A DNA stretch of 46,363 bases from Clostridium algoriphilum (GTDB lineage Bacteria > Bacillota > Clostridia > Clostridiales > Clostridiaceae): positions 1-46,363 of the forward strand of contig NZ_JAIZZK010000029.1 of NCBI RefSeq assembly GCF_020443705.1, read 5' to 3'. Position 1 is the stretch's first letter; every line of letters begins with the position of its first letter. Positions 26,367 to 33,651 of this stretch are shown here, one piece after another. The notes beneath the pieces are model-generated. The model saw only the letters and a program-made list of their open reading frames with translations, did not search any database and was not told where the DNA came from. The position numbers were made by a program, and so were the translations under genes.

Positions 26367-26450
26367 TGACAATTGTAATAATTTAAGTGACAAATGTAAT
26401 GGTTTATATGACAAAATATAGGTGAAGACAATATTAAATTAGTCTATACT
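26367..26450 (+). promoter_or_regulatory. fructan-regulon promoter 3: three TGACAA sites at 21-bp spacing and -10
   Basis: TGACAA starts at 26367, 26388 and 26409, exactly 21 bp apart (two helical turns). The last starts 36 bp before TATACT (26445-26450). No -35 hexamer is present. It is the most complete of the three arrays and drives the PTS genes. Confidence 0.75.
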
Positions 26451-26481
26451 ATATTTAAGACATAAATCAATCAGGCCTAAT

Positions 26482-26495
26482 TGATAACGTTACCA
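26482..26495 (+). promoter_or_regulatory. cre-like site in the PTS leader
   Basis: TGATAACGTTACCA (TTGATAACGTTACCA against WTGNAANCGNWNNCA, one mismatch) lies about 25-40 bp after the expected transcription start, the same place as in the GH32 leader at 12126. Confidence 0.55.
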
Positions 26496-26530
26496 TAAAA
26501 TGAATTATGTTATATTTTAAGGGGGATTAA

Positions 26531-26953
26531 ATGATGATAGCTATTATACTTGGAACTCACGGCAAATTTTCGCAGGAATTATTAAAGTCTTCAGAAATGA
26601 TATTTGGAAAACAAGAAAATATTGAATGTGTAACTTTTGAAACAGGAGAAAGCGCAGATGATCTTGTTAAAAAGTACGAAAAGGTAATCAGTAAACTTGA
26701 TGTTGATGAAGGATTACTCTTTATGGTTGATTTGTTTGGTGGGAGTCCATTTAATGCAGCTAGTAGGATAGCAATAAATAATAAAAACATTGATATCGTT
26801 ACTGGAGCTAATTTACCAATGTTACTCGAAGTTTTTGCTTCGAGAGATTCTAGTAGTTTAGACGAAGTTACATTAACTGCTATAGATTCTGGAAAAAATT
26901 CTATTAAATCATTTAAAGCAAATTTTAATGAAAATGTTGAGGAGGAATTATAA
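26531..26953 (+). CDS. mannose-family PTS EIIA component (fructose/levan type)
   Basis: Cytoplasmic phosphocarrier, 140 aa. GTHG places the phospho-accepting histidine at H10, and the typical FMVDLFGGSPFNAA motif is present. It receives phosphate from HPr and passes it to EIIB. It is the first gene of a four-gene PTS operon behind the three-site promoter. The ribosome binding site is AAGGGGGATT. Its place next to levan-degrading enzymes, as with levDEFG in Bacillus subtilis, makes fructose the likely substrate. Confidence 0.93.
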   Translation: MMIAIILGTHGKFSQELLKSSEMIFGKQENIECVTFETGESADDLVKKYEKVISKLDVDEGLLFMVDLFGGSPFNAASRIAINNKNIDIVTGANLPMLLEVFASRDSSSLDEVTLTAIDSGKNSIKSFKANFNENVEEEL

Positions 26954-26954
26954 A

Positions 26955-27437
26955 ATGGAAATAAGTTTTGTAAGAATTGATGATAGGTTAATACATGGAC
27001 AAGTAGCTACTGTTTGGTCAAAAGAGTCAAAATGCAACAAAATATTTGTGTGTAGTGATGAGGTAGCTAATGATAAGTTAAGAAAAAGCTTATTACTTCA
27101 GGTTTCACCTCCTGGCATTAAAGCATATGTTATGCCTATTGATAAGGCAATTGGGGCATATAAAAATCCTAAATATAATGATTTTAAAACTTTATTTTTG
27201 ACTACGAATCCTACTGATATTTTAAGATTGATTGAAGGCGGAGTAGATATAAAATCAGTAAACGTTGGTGGAATGTGCTTTAAAGAAGGAAAAACACAAA
27301 TATCTGGAGCAGTATCTGTAGGCACTGAGGATATAGAAGCCTTTAAAAAATTACATGAGTTAGGAATTGAATTAGAGATAAGACAAGTTGCCCGTGATCC
27401 AAAGGTTGATTTAATGAGTAAAATTTCAATATTATAA
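26955..27437 (+). CDS. mannose-family PTS EIIB component
   Basis: Cytoplasmic phosphotransfer subunit, 160 aa. It starts MEISFVRIDDRLIHGQVATVW, the family's standard N-terminus, with phospho-accepting H14. The start is ATG 26955, two bases after the EIIA stop, with GAGGAGGA at 26938-26945. A longer in-frame start at 26928 inside EIIA would add nine residues encoded by the ribosome binding site and is unlikely. It transfers phosphate from EIIA to the incoming sugar. Confidence 0.93.
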   Translation: MEISFVRIDDRLIHGQVATVWSKESKCNKIFVCSDEVANDKLRKSLLLQVSPPGIKAYVMPIDKAIGAYKNPKYNDFKTLFLTTNPTDILRLIEGGVDIKSVNVGGMCFKEGKTQISGAVSVGTEDIEAFKKLHELGIELEIRQVARDPKVDLMSKISIL

Positions 27438-27470
27438 AATCACGAAATATAATAAAACGGGGGGATATTA

Positions 27471-28235
27471 ATGAGTACATTACAAATAATTTTAGTATTT
27501 ATAATTGCAGCTATAGCTGGGATGGGGAGTGTTCTGGATTCAGCACAAACTCATAGACCATTAATAGCATGTACACTTATCGGATTAGTTTTAGGAGATT
27601 TGAAAACAGGAATTATATTAGGTGGTACCTTAGAACTTATAGCACTTGGATGGATGAATGTTGGAGCAGCTATGGCTCCAGATGCTGCACTTGCTAGTGT
27701 TATAGCAGCAATTTTAGTAATAGTTGGAAAACAATCTATAGGAGCTGGAATAGCTCTAGCAATTCCTATAGCAGTTGCAGGTCAAGTTCTTACTATTTTT
27801 GTTAGAACAATAACAGTGTTTTTTCAACATCTTGCAGACAGATATGCTAAAGAAGCCAATTTTAGGGGAATAGAGATGTGTCATATCATAGCTTTAACGT
27901 TACAAGCATTACGAGTTGCCATTCCAGCTGTATTAGTAGCAGCAGTTGCGGGCACGGGTACAGTTAATGCAATGCTTGCGGCAATACCAGAAGTTGTTAC
28001 AAAAGGGTTACAGGTATCAGGAGGATTTATCGTTGTTGTTGGTTATGCAATGGTAATAAATATGATGGAAGCAAAGTATTTAATGATATTCTTCTTTGCA
28101 GGATTCTTAATAGCAGTATTTACAAATTTTACTCTTGTTGGATTAGGAATGCTCGGATTAATTTGTGGCATAGCATACATTCAATTGAATCCTAAATATA
28201 GCAAAACTTCTGAAGTTGTAGATGAATTAGATTAA
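27471..28235 (+). CDS. mannose-family PTS EIIC component
   Basis: Integral membrane subunit, 254 aa, with about six to eight helices. Family features include the N-terminal GMGSVLDSAQTHRPL and GTLELIALGWMNVGAAMAPD. With EIID it forms the sugar channel. The ribosome binding site is GGGGGATATTA. It is third in the PTS operon. Confidence 0.93.
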   Translation: MSTLQIILVFIIAAIAGMGSVLDSAQTHRPLIACTLIGLVLGDLKTGIILGGTLELIALGWMNVGAAMAPDAALASVIAAILVIVGKQSIGAGIALAIPIAVAGQVLTIFVRTITVFFQHLADRYAKEANFRGIEMCHIIALTLQALRVAIPAVLVAAVAGTGTVNAMLAAIPEVVTKGLQVSGGFIVVVGYAMVINMMEAKYLMIFFFAGFLIAVFTNFTLVGLGMLGLICGIAYIQLNPKYSKTSEVVDELD

Positions 28236-28255
28236 ATATAAAAGGGGGATATAAA

Positions 28256-29146
28256 ATGAGTGATGTTAAATTAAAACAAGAAAATATAAAACATAAAGAT
28301 ATTGAAGATAAGGATATAGAACATAAGGATGTAAAGTTAACTAAAGGTGATCTTAAAAATATGTTTATCCGTTCTAATTTCCTTCTAGGGTCTTTTAACT
28401 TTGAGAGAATGCAGTCAATAGGGTTTTGTGTTACATTAATTCCTGCTATAAAAAGACTATACTCAAAAAAAGAAGATCAAGCGGCAGCTTTAAAAAGACA
28501 TTTAGAGTTTTTCAACACACAACCTTTTATTGCGGCGCCTATTATGGGAATAACAGCAGCTATGGAGGAACAAAAAGCAAATGGTGCTCCAATAGATGAT
28601 GCATCTATAAGCAGTGTAAAAGTAGGACTCATGGGGCCACTCGCAGGAGTTGGGGATCCAATATTTTGGGGAACAGCAAGACCTGTTATAGCAGCAATAG
28701 GTGCCGGAATAGCACTTACTGGGAGTATAGTAGGACCGTTAATATTCTTCGTATTATTTAATGCACTTAGGTTAGCTACACTTTGGCTTGGGTTAAACTA
28801 TGGATATAAAAAAGGTACTGAAATAGTTACTGATGTTTCTGGTAATAAATTAGCTAAGCTAACTGAATGTGCTTCTATATTGGGATTATTTGTAATGGGA
28901 TCACTAGTAGCTAAATGGACAAGTATTAATGTACCGCTAGTAATTTCAAGAATTACTGGTGCAGATGGGAAAGTTGTAATTAATACAGTACAAAGTCAAT
29001 TAGATTCGTTGTTACCTGCAGCATTACCATTATTATTAACTTTTTTATGCATGAAGTTATTAAAGAAAAAGGTAAGCGCAGTAGCTATAATATTTGGACT
29101 ATTTGCATTGGGAATATTCGGATATTGGGCAGGAATATTAGCATAA
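28256..29146 (+). CDS. mannose-family PTS EIID component with a charged N-terminal extension
   Basis: Membrane subunit, 296 aa. The core begins about residue 35 with MFIRSNFLLGSFNFERMQSIG, and the family motifs FFNTQPFIAAPIMGI and MGPLAGVGDPIFWGTARP follow. Unlike most EIID proteins it has about 25 extra N-terminal residues built from repeats of a KDIE-like unit (KHKDIEDKDIEHKDVK), a low-complexity charged tail. The start has AAAGGGGGAT, so the tail is probably translated. It ends the PTS operon; a terminator follows. Confidence 0.92.
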   Translation: MSDVKLKQENIKHKDIEDKDIEHKDVKLTKGDLKNMFIRSNFLLGSFNFERMQSIGFCVTLIPAIKRLYSKKEDQAAALKRHLEFFNTQPFIAAPIMGITAAMEEQKANGAPIDDASISSVKVGLMGPLAGVGDPIFWGTARPVIAAIGAGIALTGSIVGPLIFFVLFNALRLATLWLGLNYGYKKGTEIVTDVSGNKLAKLTECASILGLFVMGSLVAKWTSINVPLVISRITGADGKVVINTVQSQLDSLLPAALPLLLTFLCMKLLKKKVSAVAIIFGLFALGIFGYWAGILA

Positions 29147-29196
29147 CAAATTCGTTTACACATTAGAGCGTAAATATTATAAAGATATAAAAAAAT

Positions 29197-29236
29197 AAAG
29201 ACCAACATCGAAATTTGAATTTCTTTGTTGGTCTTT
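29197..29236 (+). terminator. terminator after the PTS operon
   Basis: AAAGACCAAC pairs with GTTGGTCTTT, with an inner GAAAT/ATTTC helix. The 3' side ends in TCTTT. Confidence 0.82.
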
Positions 29237-29254
29237 GACATTTAATTGGTTTAT

Positions 29255-29283
29255 TTGACATGAAGCAACTTATAGATTATAAT
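29255..29283 (+). promoter_or_regulatory. consensus sigma-A promoter of the riboswitch transcript
   Basis: TTGACA (29255-29260), 17 bp, TATAAT (29278-29283). A small hairpin GTTACAT/ATGTAAC (29290-29309) follows at the start of the leader. Confidence 0.85.
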
Positions 29284-29342
29284 CAAGTTGTTACATCAAA
29301 AAATGTAACATGGGAAAGTAACATAAAAAACATAAAAATATA

Positions 29343-29457
29343 GCATACGCTAAATCATAAAGAACGGGGAAACCAATCTTTCAGGGGTGAATCCTAATTA
29401 AGTTTAGGTAGGGTAATTCTTTTAATCCGAATCCGTCAGCTAACCTCGTAAGCGTTG
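29343..29457 (+). promoter_or_regulatory. cyclic di-AMP riboswitch (ydaO/yuaA type)
   Basis: The conserved blocks of the ydaO class occur in order: ACGGGGAAACCAA (29364-29376), AGGGGTGAATCC (29383-29394), GTAGGGTAATTC (29408-29419) and CCGAATCCGTCAGCTAACCT from 29428, followed by CGTAAGC. ATACGCT and AGCGT close the outer helix. A terminator follows 48 bases later. In this class c-di-AMP binding lowers downstream expression. The controlled genes here form a polar amino acid ABC transporter, a known type of target. Confidence 0.9.
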
Positions 29458-29504
29458 AAAGAGAAGTAATTTATATGCATTATTTTTACTATACTTATTT
29501 TGGT

Positions 29505-29536
29505 AAAAACCGTGGAGCTTCTCTACAGTTTTTTTT
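29505..29536 (+). terminator. riboswitch-linked intrinsic terminator
   Basis: AAAAAC and GTGGAG pair with CTCTAC and GTTTTT across one mismatch, followed by more T. It is the expected expression platform of the c-di-AMP riboswitch. Confidence 0.8.
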
Positions 29537-29639
29537 ATAGAATAAAATTTATTAATATGGTTAAATTAAATTAGGTTATTAAAAAAAATTAGTAATAATT
29601 TAAGTTTGTGGTTAAAAAAAATATAAAGTGAGGTTAATA

Positions 29640-30479
29640 ATGAAAAATTCATTTAAAACTCTTTGTATCATATTGACAGTAGTTGTAACTGGGGGACTAA
29701 TTACCGCTTGTGCCAGCAAAGGTATAAAAATTGGTGTAGTTACTGGAACTACATATGGAGAAAAAGCAAAAGAATACAGTAAAATAACAGAAGTTAAGTC
29801 ATATAAGGATGATAATTTAAATCTACAGGAATTAGCAAACAAAAGGATTGACGGTGTAATAACAGACAAGCTAGTTGCTCTCTATGGAATTAAACAAGCA
29901 AATTATAAAGATTTAAAACTTGCTGGAGCTTTGATTTATACGGAAACAATTGCAGTTGCTGTAAGGAAAGAGGATAATAGTCTGCGCCAAGCGATTAACA
30001 CAACCATAGGGACAATAATAGAAGATGGTACATATGCGAAAATCAGCAAAAAGTATTTTGGTAAAGATATTCTTGAAGGAGTAAAATATGAAAAAACAAT
30101 TGCAAAAGCAAAGGATGTGCCCGCAGAGGATAGTAGTTTGGCACGAGTAAAGAAGGCAGGAAAAATTACTTTTGCTTTAAGTGGAGGTTATCCACCATTT
30201 AATTTTATTTCGTCTGATGACAAATTAACAGGTTTCGATGTTGAAATAGGAAAAGAAGTAGCTAAAAGATTAGGTGTTAAGTATGTAGCAGTAACTACTG
30301 ATTGGAGTGGAATTCTGGAAGGCTTAAGAAGCGGTCGTTATGATGCTATTTTTGGTAGTATGGCGGTAACTCCTGAAAGACTTAAAGTAGTAAATTTCAC
30401 TGATCCATATTGTTACTCAGGTGCTCAGTTAGTTGTACCAAAAGACTCAAAGATAAAAAGTATAAATGATTTAAAGTAG
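29640..30479 (+). CDS. rearranged amino acid-binding lipoprotein: C-lobe placed before N-lobe
   Basis: 279 aa from ATG 29640 (ribosome binding site AGTGAGG). The lipobox is LITAC (C24). Residues about 28-138 match the second half of a family 3 solute-binding protein (KIGVVTGTTYGEKAKEY, VITDKLVALYGIK, DGTYAKISKKYFGKDI). Residues about 150-279 match the first half (GKITFALSGGYPPFNF, LTGFDVEIGKEVAKRLGV, FTDPYCYSGAQLVVPKDSKI, SINDLK). The frame stops (TAG) just where the second half should begin; codons after the stop still read KIGITYS, the expected continuation. The result is one binding protein's worth of sequence in swapped order, either a circular permutation that may still fold or a decaying fusion of two copies. 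Confidence 0.75.
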   Translation: MKNSFKTLCIILTVVVTGGLITACASKGIKIGVVTGTTYGEKAKEYSKITEVKSYKDDNLNLQELANKRIDGVITDKLVALYGIKQANYKDLKLAGALIYTETIAVAVRKEDNSLRQAINTTIGTIIEDGTYAKISKKYFGKDILEGVKYEKTIAKAKDVPAEDSSLARVKKAGKITFALSGGYPPFNFISSDDKLTGFDVEIGKEVAKRLGVKYVAVTTDWSGILEGLRSGRYDAIFGSMAVTPERLKVVNFTDPYCYSGAQLVVPKDSKIKSINDLK

Positions 30480-30533
30480 AAAATTGGTATAACATATTCT
30501 GTTAGAATGGTTTATACTCTAGGGGGAATTTAT

Positions 30534-31190
30534 TTGAATTATGATTTTAGTATAATTTTTGAGAAGTTTCCTATATTTATTCCAGCTGCTATTGAAACAC
30601 TTGAAATTTCAGCAGCTGCTATATTAGTAGGCGTAATATTTGGATTAATTATTGCATTTGGTAGACTATCAAAAATTAAAATAATATATTATATTTCAAC
30701 GCTGTATGTAACTATAATTCGTGGAACTCCAATCATTTTACAGCTTTTTATTGTATATTTTGGTCTGGCAAATATCGTAAGGCTTGACCCATTCCCATCA
30801 GCGGTAATTGCATTTGGAGCTCATAATGCTGCATATATAGCGGAAATATTTCGTGGTTCAATTCTATCTATTGACAAGGGACAGATGGAAGCAGCACGCT
30901 CAATAGGAATGTCTAATTTTCTAGCTATGAGGAGAATTGTACTTCCACAGGCTTTCAAACGAGCAGTTCCAAACCTTGGTAATCAATTTATAATTGCCAT
31001 AAAGGATTCATCTTTGGCAAGTACTATTGCTGTTGGTGAGCTTTTACTAAAAGCTCAACAGTTAGGTTCTTCTAATTTTCGTTTTATGGAGTACTTAGTG
31101 CTTGCTGGAATTTATTATCTAATAATAACAGGAGTTTTAAGTATTTTTGTAAATAAACTTGAAAAAAGGCTTGCGGTCAGTGAAAGGTAG
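30534..31190 (+). CDS. polar amino acid ABC transporter permease (HisM/GlnP family)
   Basis: Membrane subunit, 218 aa. It starts at TTG 30534 behind AGGGGG, giving the family-typical N-terminus [15 protein letters not shown]. About five helices are present, with the coupling-helix EAA-type motif around [35 protein letters not shown]. The same frame is open back to the TAG of the binding protein gene; those nine extra codons are part of the damaged upstream gene. It imports polar amino acids such as glutamine, arginine or cystine together with the ATPase that follows. Confidence 0.92.
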   Translation: MNYDFSIIFEKFPIFIPAAIETLEISAAAILVGVIFGLIIAFGRLSKIKIIYYISTLYVTIIRGTPIILQLFIVYFGLANIVRLDPFPSAVIAFGAHNAAYIAEIFRGSILSIDKGQMEAARSIGMSNFLAMRRIVLPQAFKRAVPNLGNQFIIAIKDSSLASTIAVGELLLKAQQLGSSNFRFMEYLVLAGIYYLIITGVLSIFVNKLEKRLAVSER

Positions 31191-31201
31191 GTGTGGTTAC
31201 A

Positions 31202-31948
31202 GTGGTCAAAAGTAGTGATAAAAAAATGATAAGAGTTTCTAATATTAATAAAAGCTTTGGAAAAAATCAAGTTTTGCATGATATTGATTTGACGGTTTAT
31301 GAAGGAGAAGTTGTAGTAATTATAGGACCTAGTGGTTCTGGAAAGAGTACATTACTACGATGCGTTAATTTTCTTGAAAAGAGTGAGAGTGGACAAATAT
31401 ATTTTGAAGAAGAGTTAGTTGTACATAAGGAAAATGCTATTAACAAAATGCGTCAAAACGTGGGGATGGTATTTCAGCATTTCTATCTATTTCCACATAT
31501 GACAGTTCTGGAAAATATCATTGAAGGACCTATTCAGGTGAAAAGAATAAAAAAGCAAGAAGCTGTAGCACTTGCTGAGGAATTACTTGATAAAGTAGGA
31601 TTACTGGATAAGAAAGATTTTTACCCTGCAATGCTTTCAGGAGGTCAAAAACAAAGAGTAGCTATTGCTCGGGCACTTGCTATGAGACCGAAGTTAATAA
31701 TGTTTGATGAACCAACCTCTGCACTTGATCCAGAACTGGTGGGGGATGTATTAAATGTTATGAAACAGTTGGCAAAGGAAGGGATGACAATGCTAGTTGT
31801 AACTCATGAAATGGGCTTTGCAAAGGAAGTAGCAGACAGAATAATATTCATGGATGAAGGCAAAATTGTAGAAGAAGGTAATCCGAATTCCTTCTTTATT
31901 AACCCAGAAAACCCACGGGTTAAAGATTTCCTAGGTTGCATCATTTAA
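31202..31948 (+). CDS. polar amino acid ABC transporter ATP-binding protein (GlnQ/ArtP type)
   Basis: Cytoplasmic ATPase, 248 aa from GTG 31202, about 10 bases after AAAGGTAGG. A GTG at 31193 is possible but too close to the ribosome binding site. Walker A is GPSGSGKST, the Q-loop is [18 protein letters not shown], the signature is LSGGQKQR, Walker B is [13 protein letters not shown], and the switch His is in THEMG. All motifs are intact, so the transporter may be functional if the binding protein is. It ends the riboswitch-controlled operon. Confidence 0.94.
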   Translation: MVKSSDKKMIRVSNINKSFGKNQVLHDIDLTVYEGEVVVIIGPSGSGKSTLLRCVNFLEKSESGQIYFEEELVVHKENAINKMRQNVGMVFQHFYLFPHMTVLENIIEGPIQVKRIKKQEAVALAEELLDKVGLLDKKDFYPAMLSGGQKQRVAIARALAMRPKLIMFDEPTSALDPELVGDVLNVMKQLAKEGMTMLVVTHEMGFAKEVADRIIFMDEGKIVEEGNPNSFFINPENPRVKDFLGCII

Positions 31949-31997
31949 AAGGGGAGTCGATTTTTGAATAATCAAGCTTTTGTTATATATATACTTT

Positions 31998-32027
31998 AGG
32001 ATAGACCTTATGAGGTCTATCCTTTTT
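31998..32027 (+). terminator. terminator after the amino acid transporter operon
   Basis: AGGATAGACCT/AGGTCTATCCT with a 4-base loop, then TTTTCTTTT. Confidence 0.92.
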
Positions 32028-32107
32028 CTTTTATTGGATGTGGTCCTTCAGAATCAACAAATTCAGCAAATCCTGATGCTGCAACACCAGCAACAGTAAA
32101 TAAGTAA
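32027..32107 (+). pseudogene. fragment of a lipoprotein N-terminus
   Basis: Starting in the terminator T-run, one frame reads FIGCGPSESTNSANPDAATP then ATVNK and a stop. This is a lipobox-like cysteine followed by the S/T/N/A/P-rich linker typical of clostridial binding lipoproteins. There is no start codon or hydrophobic stretch before it. It may be the lost front end of a binding protein copy from the damaged transporter operon just upstream. Confidence 0.45.
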
Positions 32108-32170
32108 CAAAGTGAAACTTTCTGTATTTTCACTAAATTGACAGATAGGAGCAGAATAGTTGCAACGGTA

Positions 32171-32179
32171 TGCTATAAT
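32171..32179 (+). promoter_or_regulatory. extended -10 promoter for the symporter gene
   Basis: TGCTATAAT matches an extended -10. A TTGACA (32138-32143) is too far upstream (30 bp) to act as its -35. Confidence 0.55.
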
Positions 32180-32205
32180 AATAGATAAATAAAGGAGGAA
32201 TAATA

Positions 32206-33651
32206 ATGAATATACCGTTGATCATAGTAATACTGTACATAGTGATGTTATTTGGAGTTTCATGGTATTCTACTAAATTATCTAAAAAGGGAGGGGCTGA
32301 GGGCTTTTTATTAGCAGGTAGAGGTATGCCTGCTACCGTAGTAGCTGTTATGGTTGCAGGACTTGCAGTAGGTGGTGCATCAACAGTTGGTGTTGCGGAA
32401 AGTGCTTATACAAAAGGAATTTCGGCAGGTATGTATAATGCAGCGTGGGCTGCAGGTGCAGCTTTTGCAGGATTAGTTGTAGCTAAGAAATTTAGAAAAA
32501 TGACTATAACCACTGTTCCTGAATTATTAGGTAACTGTTATGGTAAATCAGGTAAGTTACTGGGGGTAGTTGGACAACTAGTCATTCAGATGGTAATTAC
32601 TTCTCTTCAATATATTGCAGGGGCATCGATATTAAATGCGTTACTACCAGATATATTTTCATTTAAAATTGGAATGCTTACGACAGCTGTGGTTTTTGTT
32701 AGTATTACTCTTATAGGTGGATATTGGGCAGCAGGGCTCAGCAATATTATAAATGTTGTTGTTATTTATATAGGACTTATTATAGGAGCAATAGCTGCAG
32801 TTCATAATGTTGGAGGAATGAGTAATATAGTATTAAAACTAAATCCTAATACTCCTTGGTTCAATCCTGTTGCAGGTGTAGGTGGAGCAGTGGTACTCGC
32901 TTGGTTTGTTGTCATGATTACTCAATCAATGTCTAATCAAGCAGTTGTTCAAGTATCGTTTGCAGCTAAAAATGGTAACACAGCAAGAAAAGGATATTTA
33001 CTTGGTGCTTTGTTTATACTACCAGTGGGATTTATAGCAGCGTTATATGGTATTGTCGCAGCCGCTGAGTTTCCAGGACTTCCAAACGCTGCAATGGCTC
33101 TGCCCAAAGTTGTTATGTCACTTAATCCGTTTGTTGCAGGAATTACTCTTTCGGGATTATGGGCTGCAGATGTATCTACAGCTGTGGGGTTACTCTTAGG
33201 AAGTGCAACACTAGTAATTAACGATGTAATGAAAGTATATGTAAAAACTGATTTAACTAAAAAACAAGAATTACTATACTCACGCGTTATTATTTTAATA
33301 ATAAGTATTATAACTTATTTACTTGCAAGTACCGTTGTAGGAATTTTAAATACATTACTTATAGGATTATCTTTAACTACTGCATTTACTATTTTGGTGA
33401 TATTTACGATGTTTGCACCAAAACTATGTAAAAAGAGTGCAGCTGTCTGGACTTTATCTGTTGGTATATTAATACTTGTGGCATGGGTATTTATCCCACA
33501 AACTCATATAGTATCTCATCCAATATATTTAGAATGGCCGCTTTGCCTTGTAACTTTCTTTCTAGTATACATATTTGACAAAAGGCCAGCTAATATATCA
33601 ATAATAGATAATACATTAAAAACAGATAATACATCTACACTAGAAAATTAG
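32206..33651 (+). CDS. sodium:solute symporter (SSS family)
   Basis: Integral membrane transporter, 481 aa, about 13 helices, family SSS. Features include GFLLAGRGMPATVVAVMVAG, an N-terminal segment typical of these Na+ symporters, and WAAGAAFAGLVVAKKFRKM. The ribosome binding site AAAGGAGG is strong. The substrate is not readable. Its 3' end overlaps the end of the convergent dipeptide epimerase gene by 17 bp; that neighbour hints at a peptide, amino acid or organic acid substrate, but convergence is weak evidence. Confidence 0.9.
   Translation: MNIPLIIVILYIVMLFGVSWYSTKLSKKGGAEGFLLAGRGMPATVVAVMVAGLAVGGASTVGVAESAYTKGISAGMYNAAWAAGAAFAGLVVAKKFRKMTITTVPELLGNCYGKSGKLLGVVGQLVIQMVITSLQYIAGASILNALLPDIFSFKIGMLTTAVVFVSITLIGGYWAAGLSNIINVVVIYIGLIIGAIAAVHNVGGMSNIVLKLNPNTPWFNPVAGVGGAVVLAWFVVMITQSMSNQAVVQVSFAAKNGNTARKGYLLGALFILPVGFIAALYGIVAAAEFPGLPNAAMALPKVVMSLNPFVAGITLSGLWAADVSTAVGLLLGSATLVINDVMKVYVKTDLTKKQELLYSRVIILIISIITYLLASTVVGILNTLLIGLSLTTAFTILVIFTMFAPKLCKKSAAVWTLSVGILILVAWVFIPQTHIVSHPIYLEWPLCLVTFFLVYIFDKRPANISIIDNTLKTDNTSTLEN

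Noticed and set aside
30477-30533. TAG between binding protein and permease as a read-through fusion (GlnP-like single polypeptide)
   Set aside because: The permease has its own ribosome binding site and TTG start giving a normal N-terminus, and the missing lobe cannot be restored by read-through. A relic or permuted protein explains it better.
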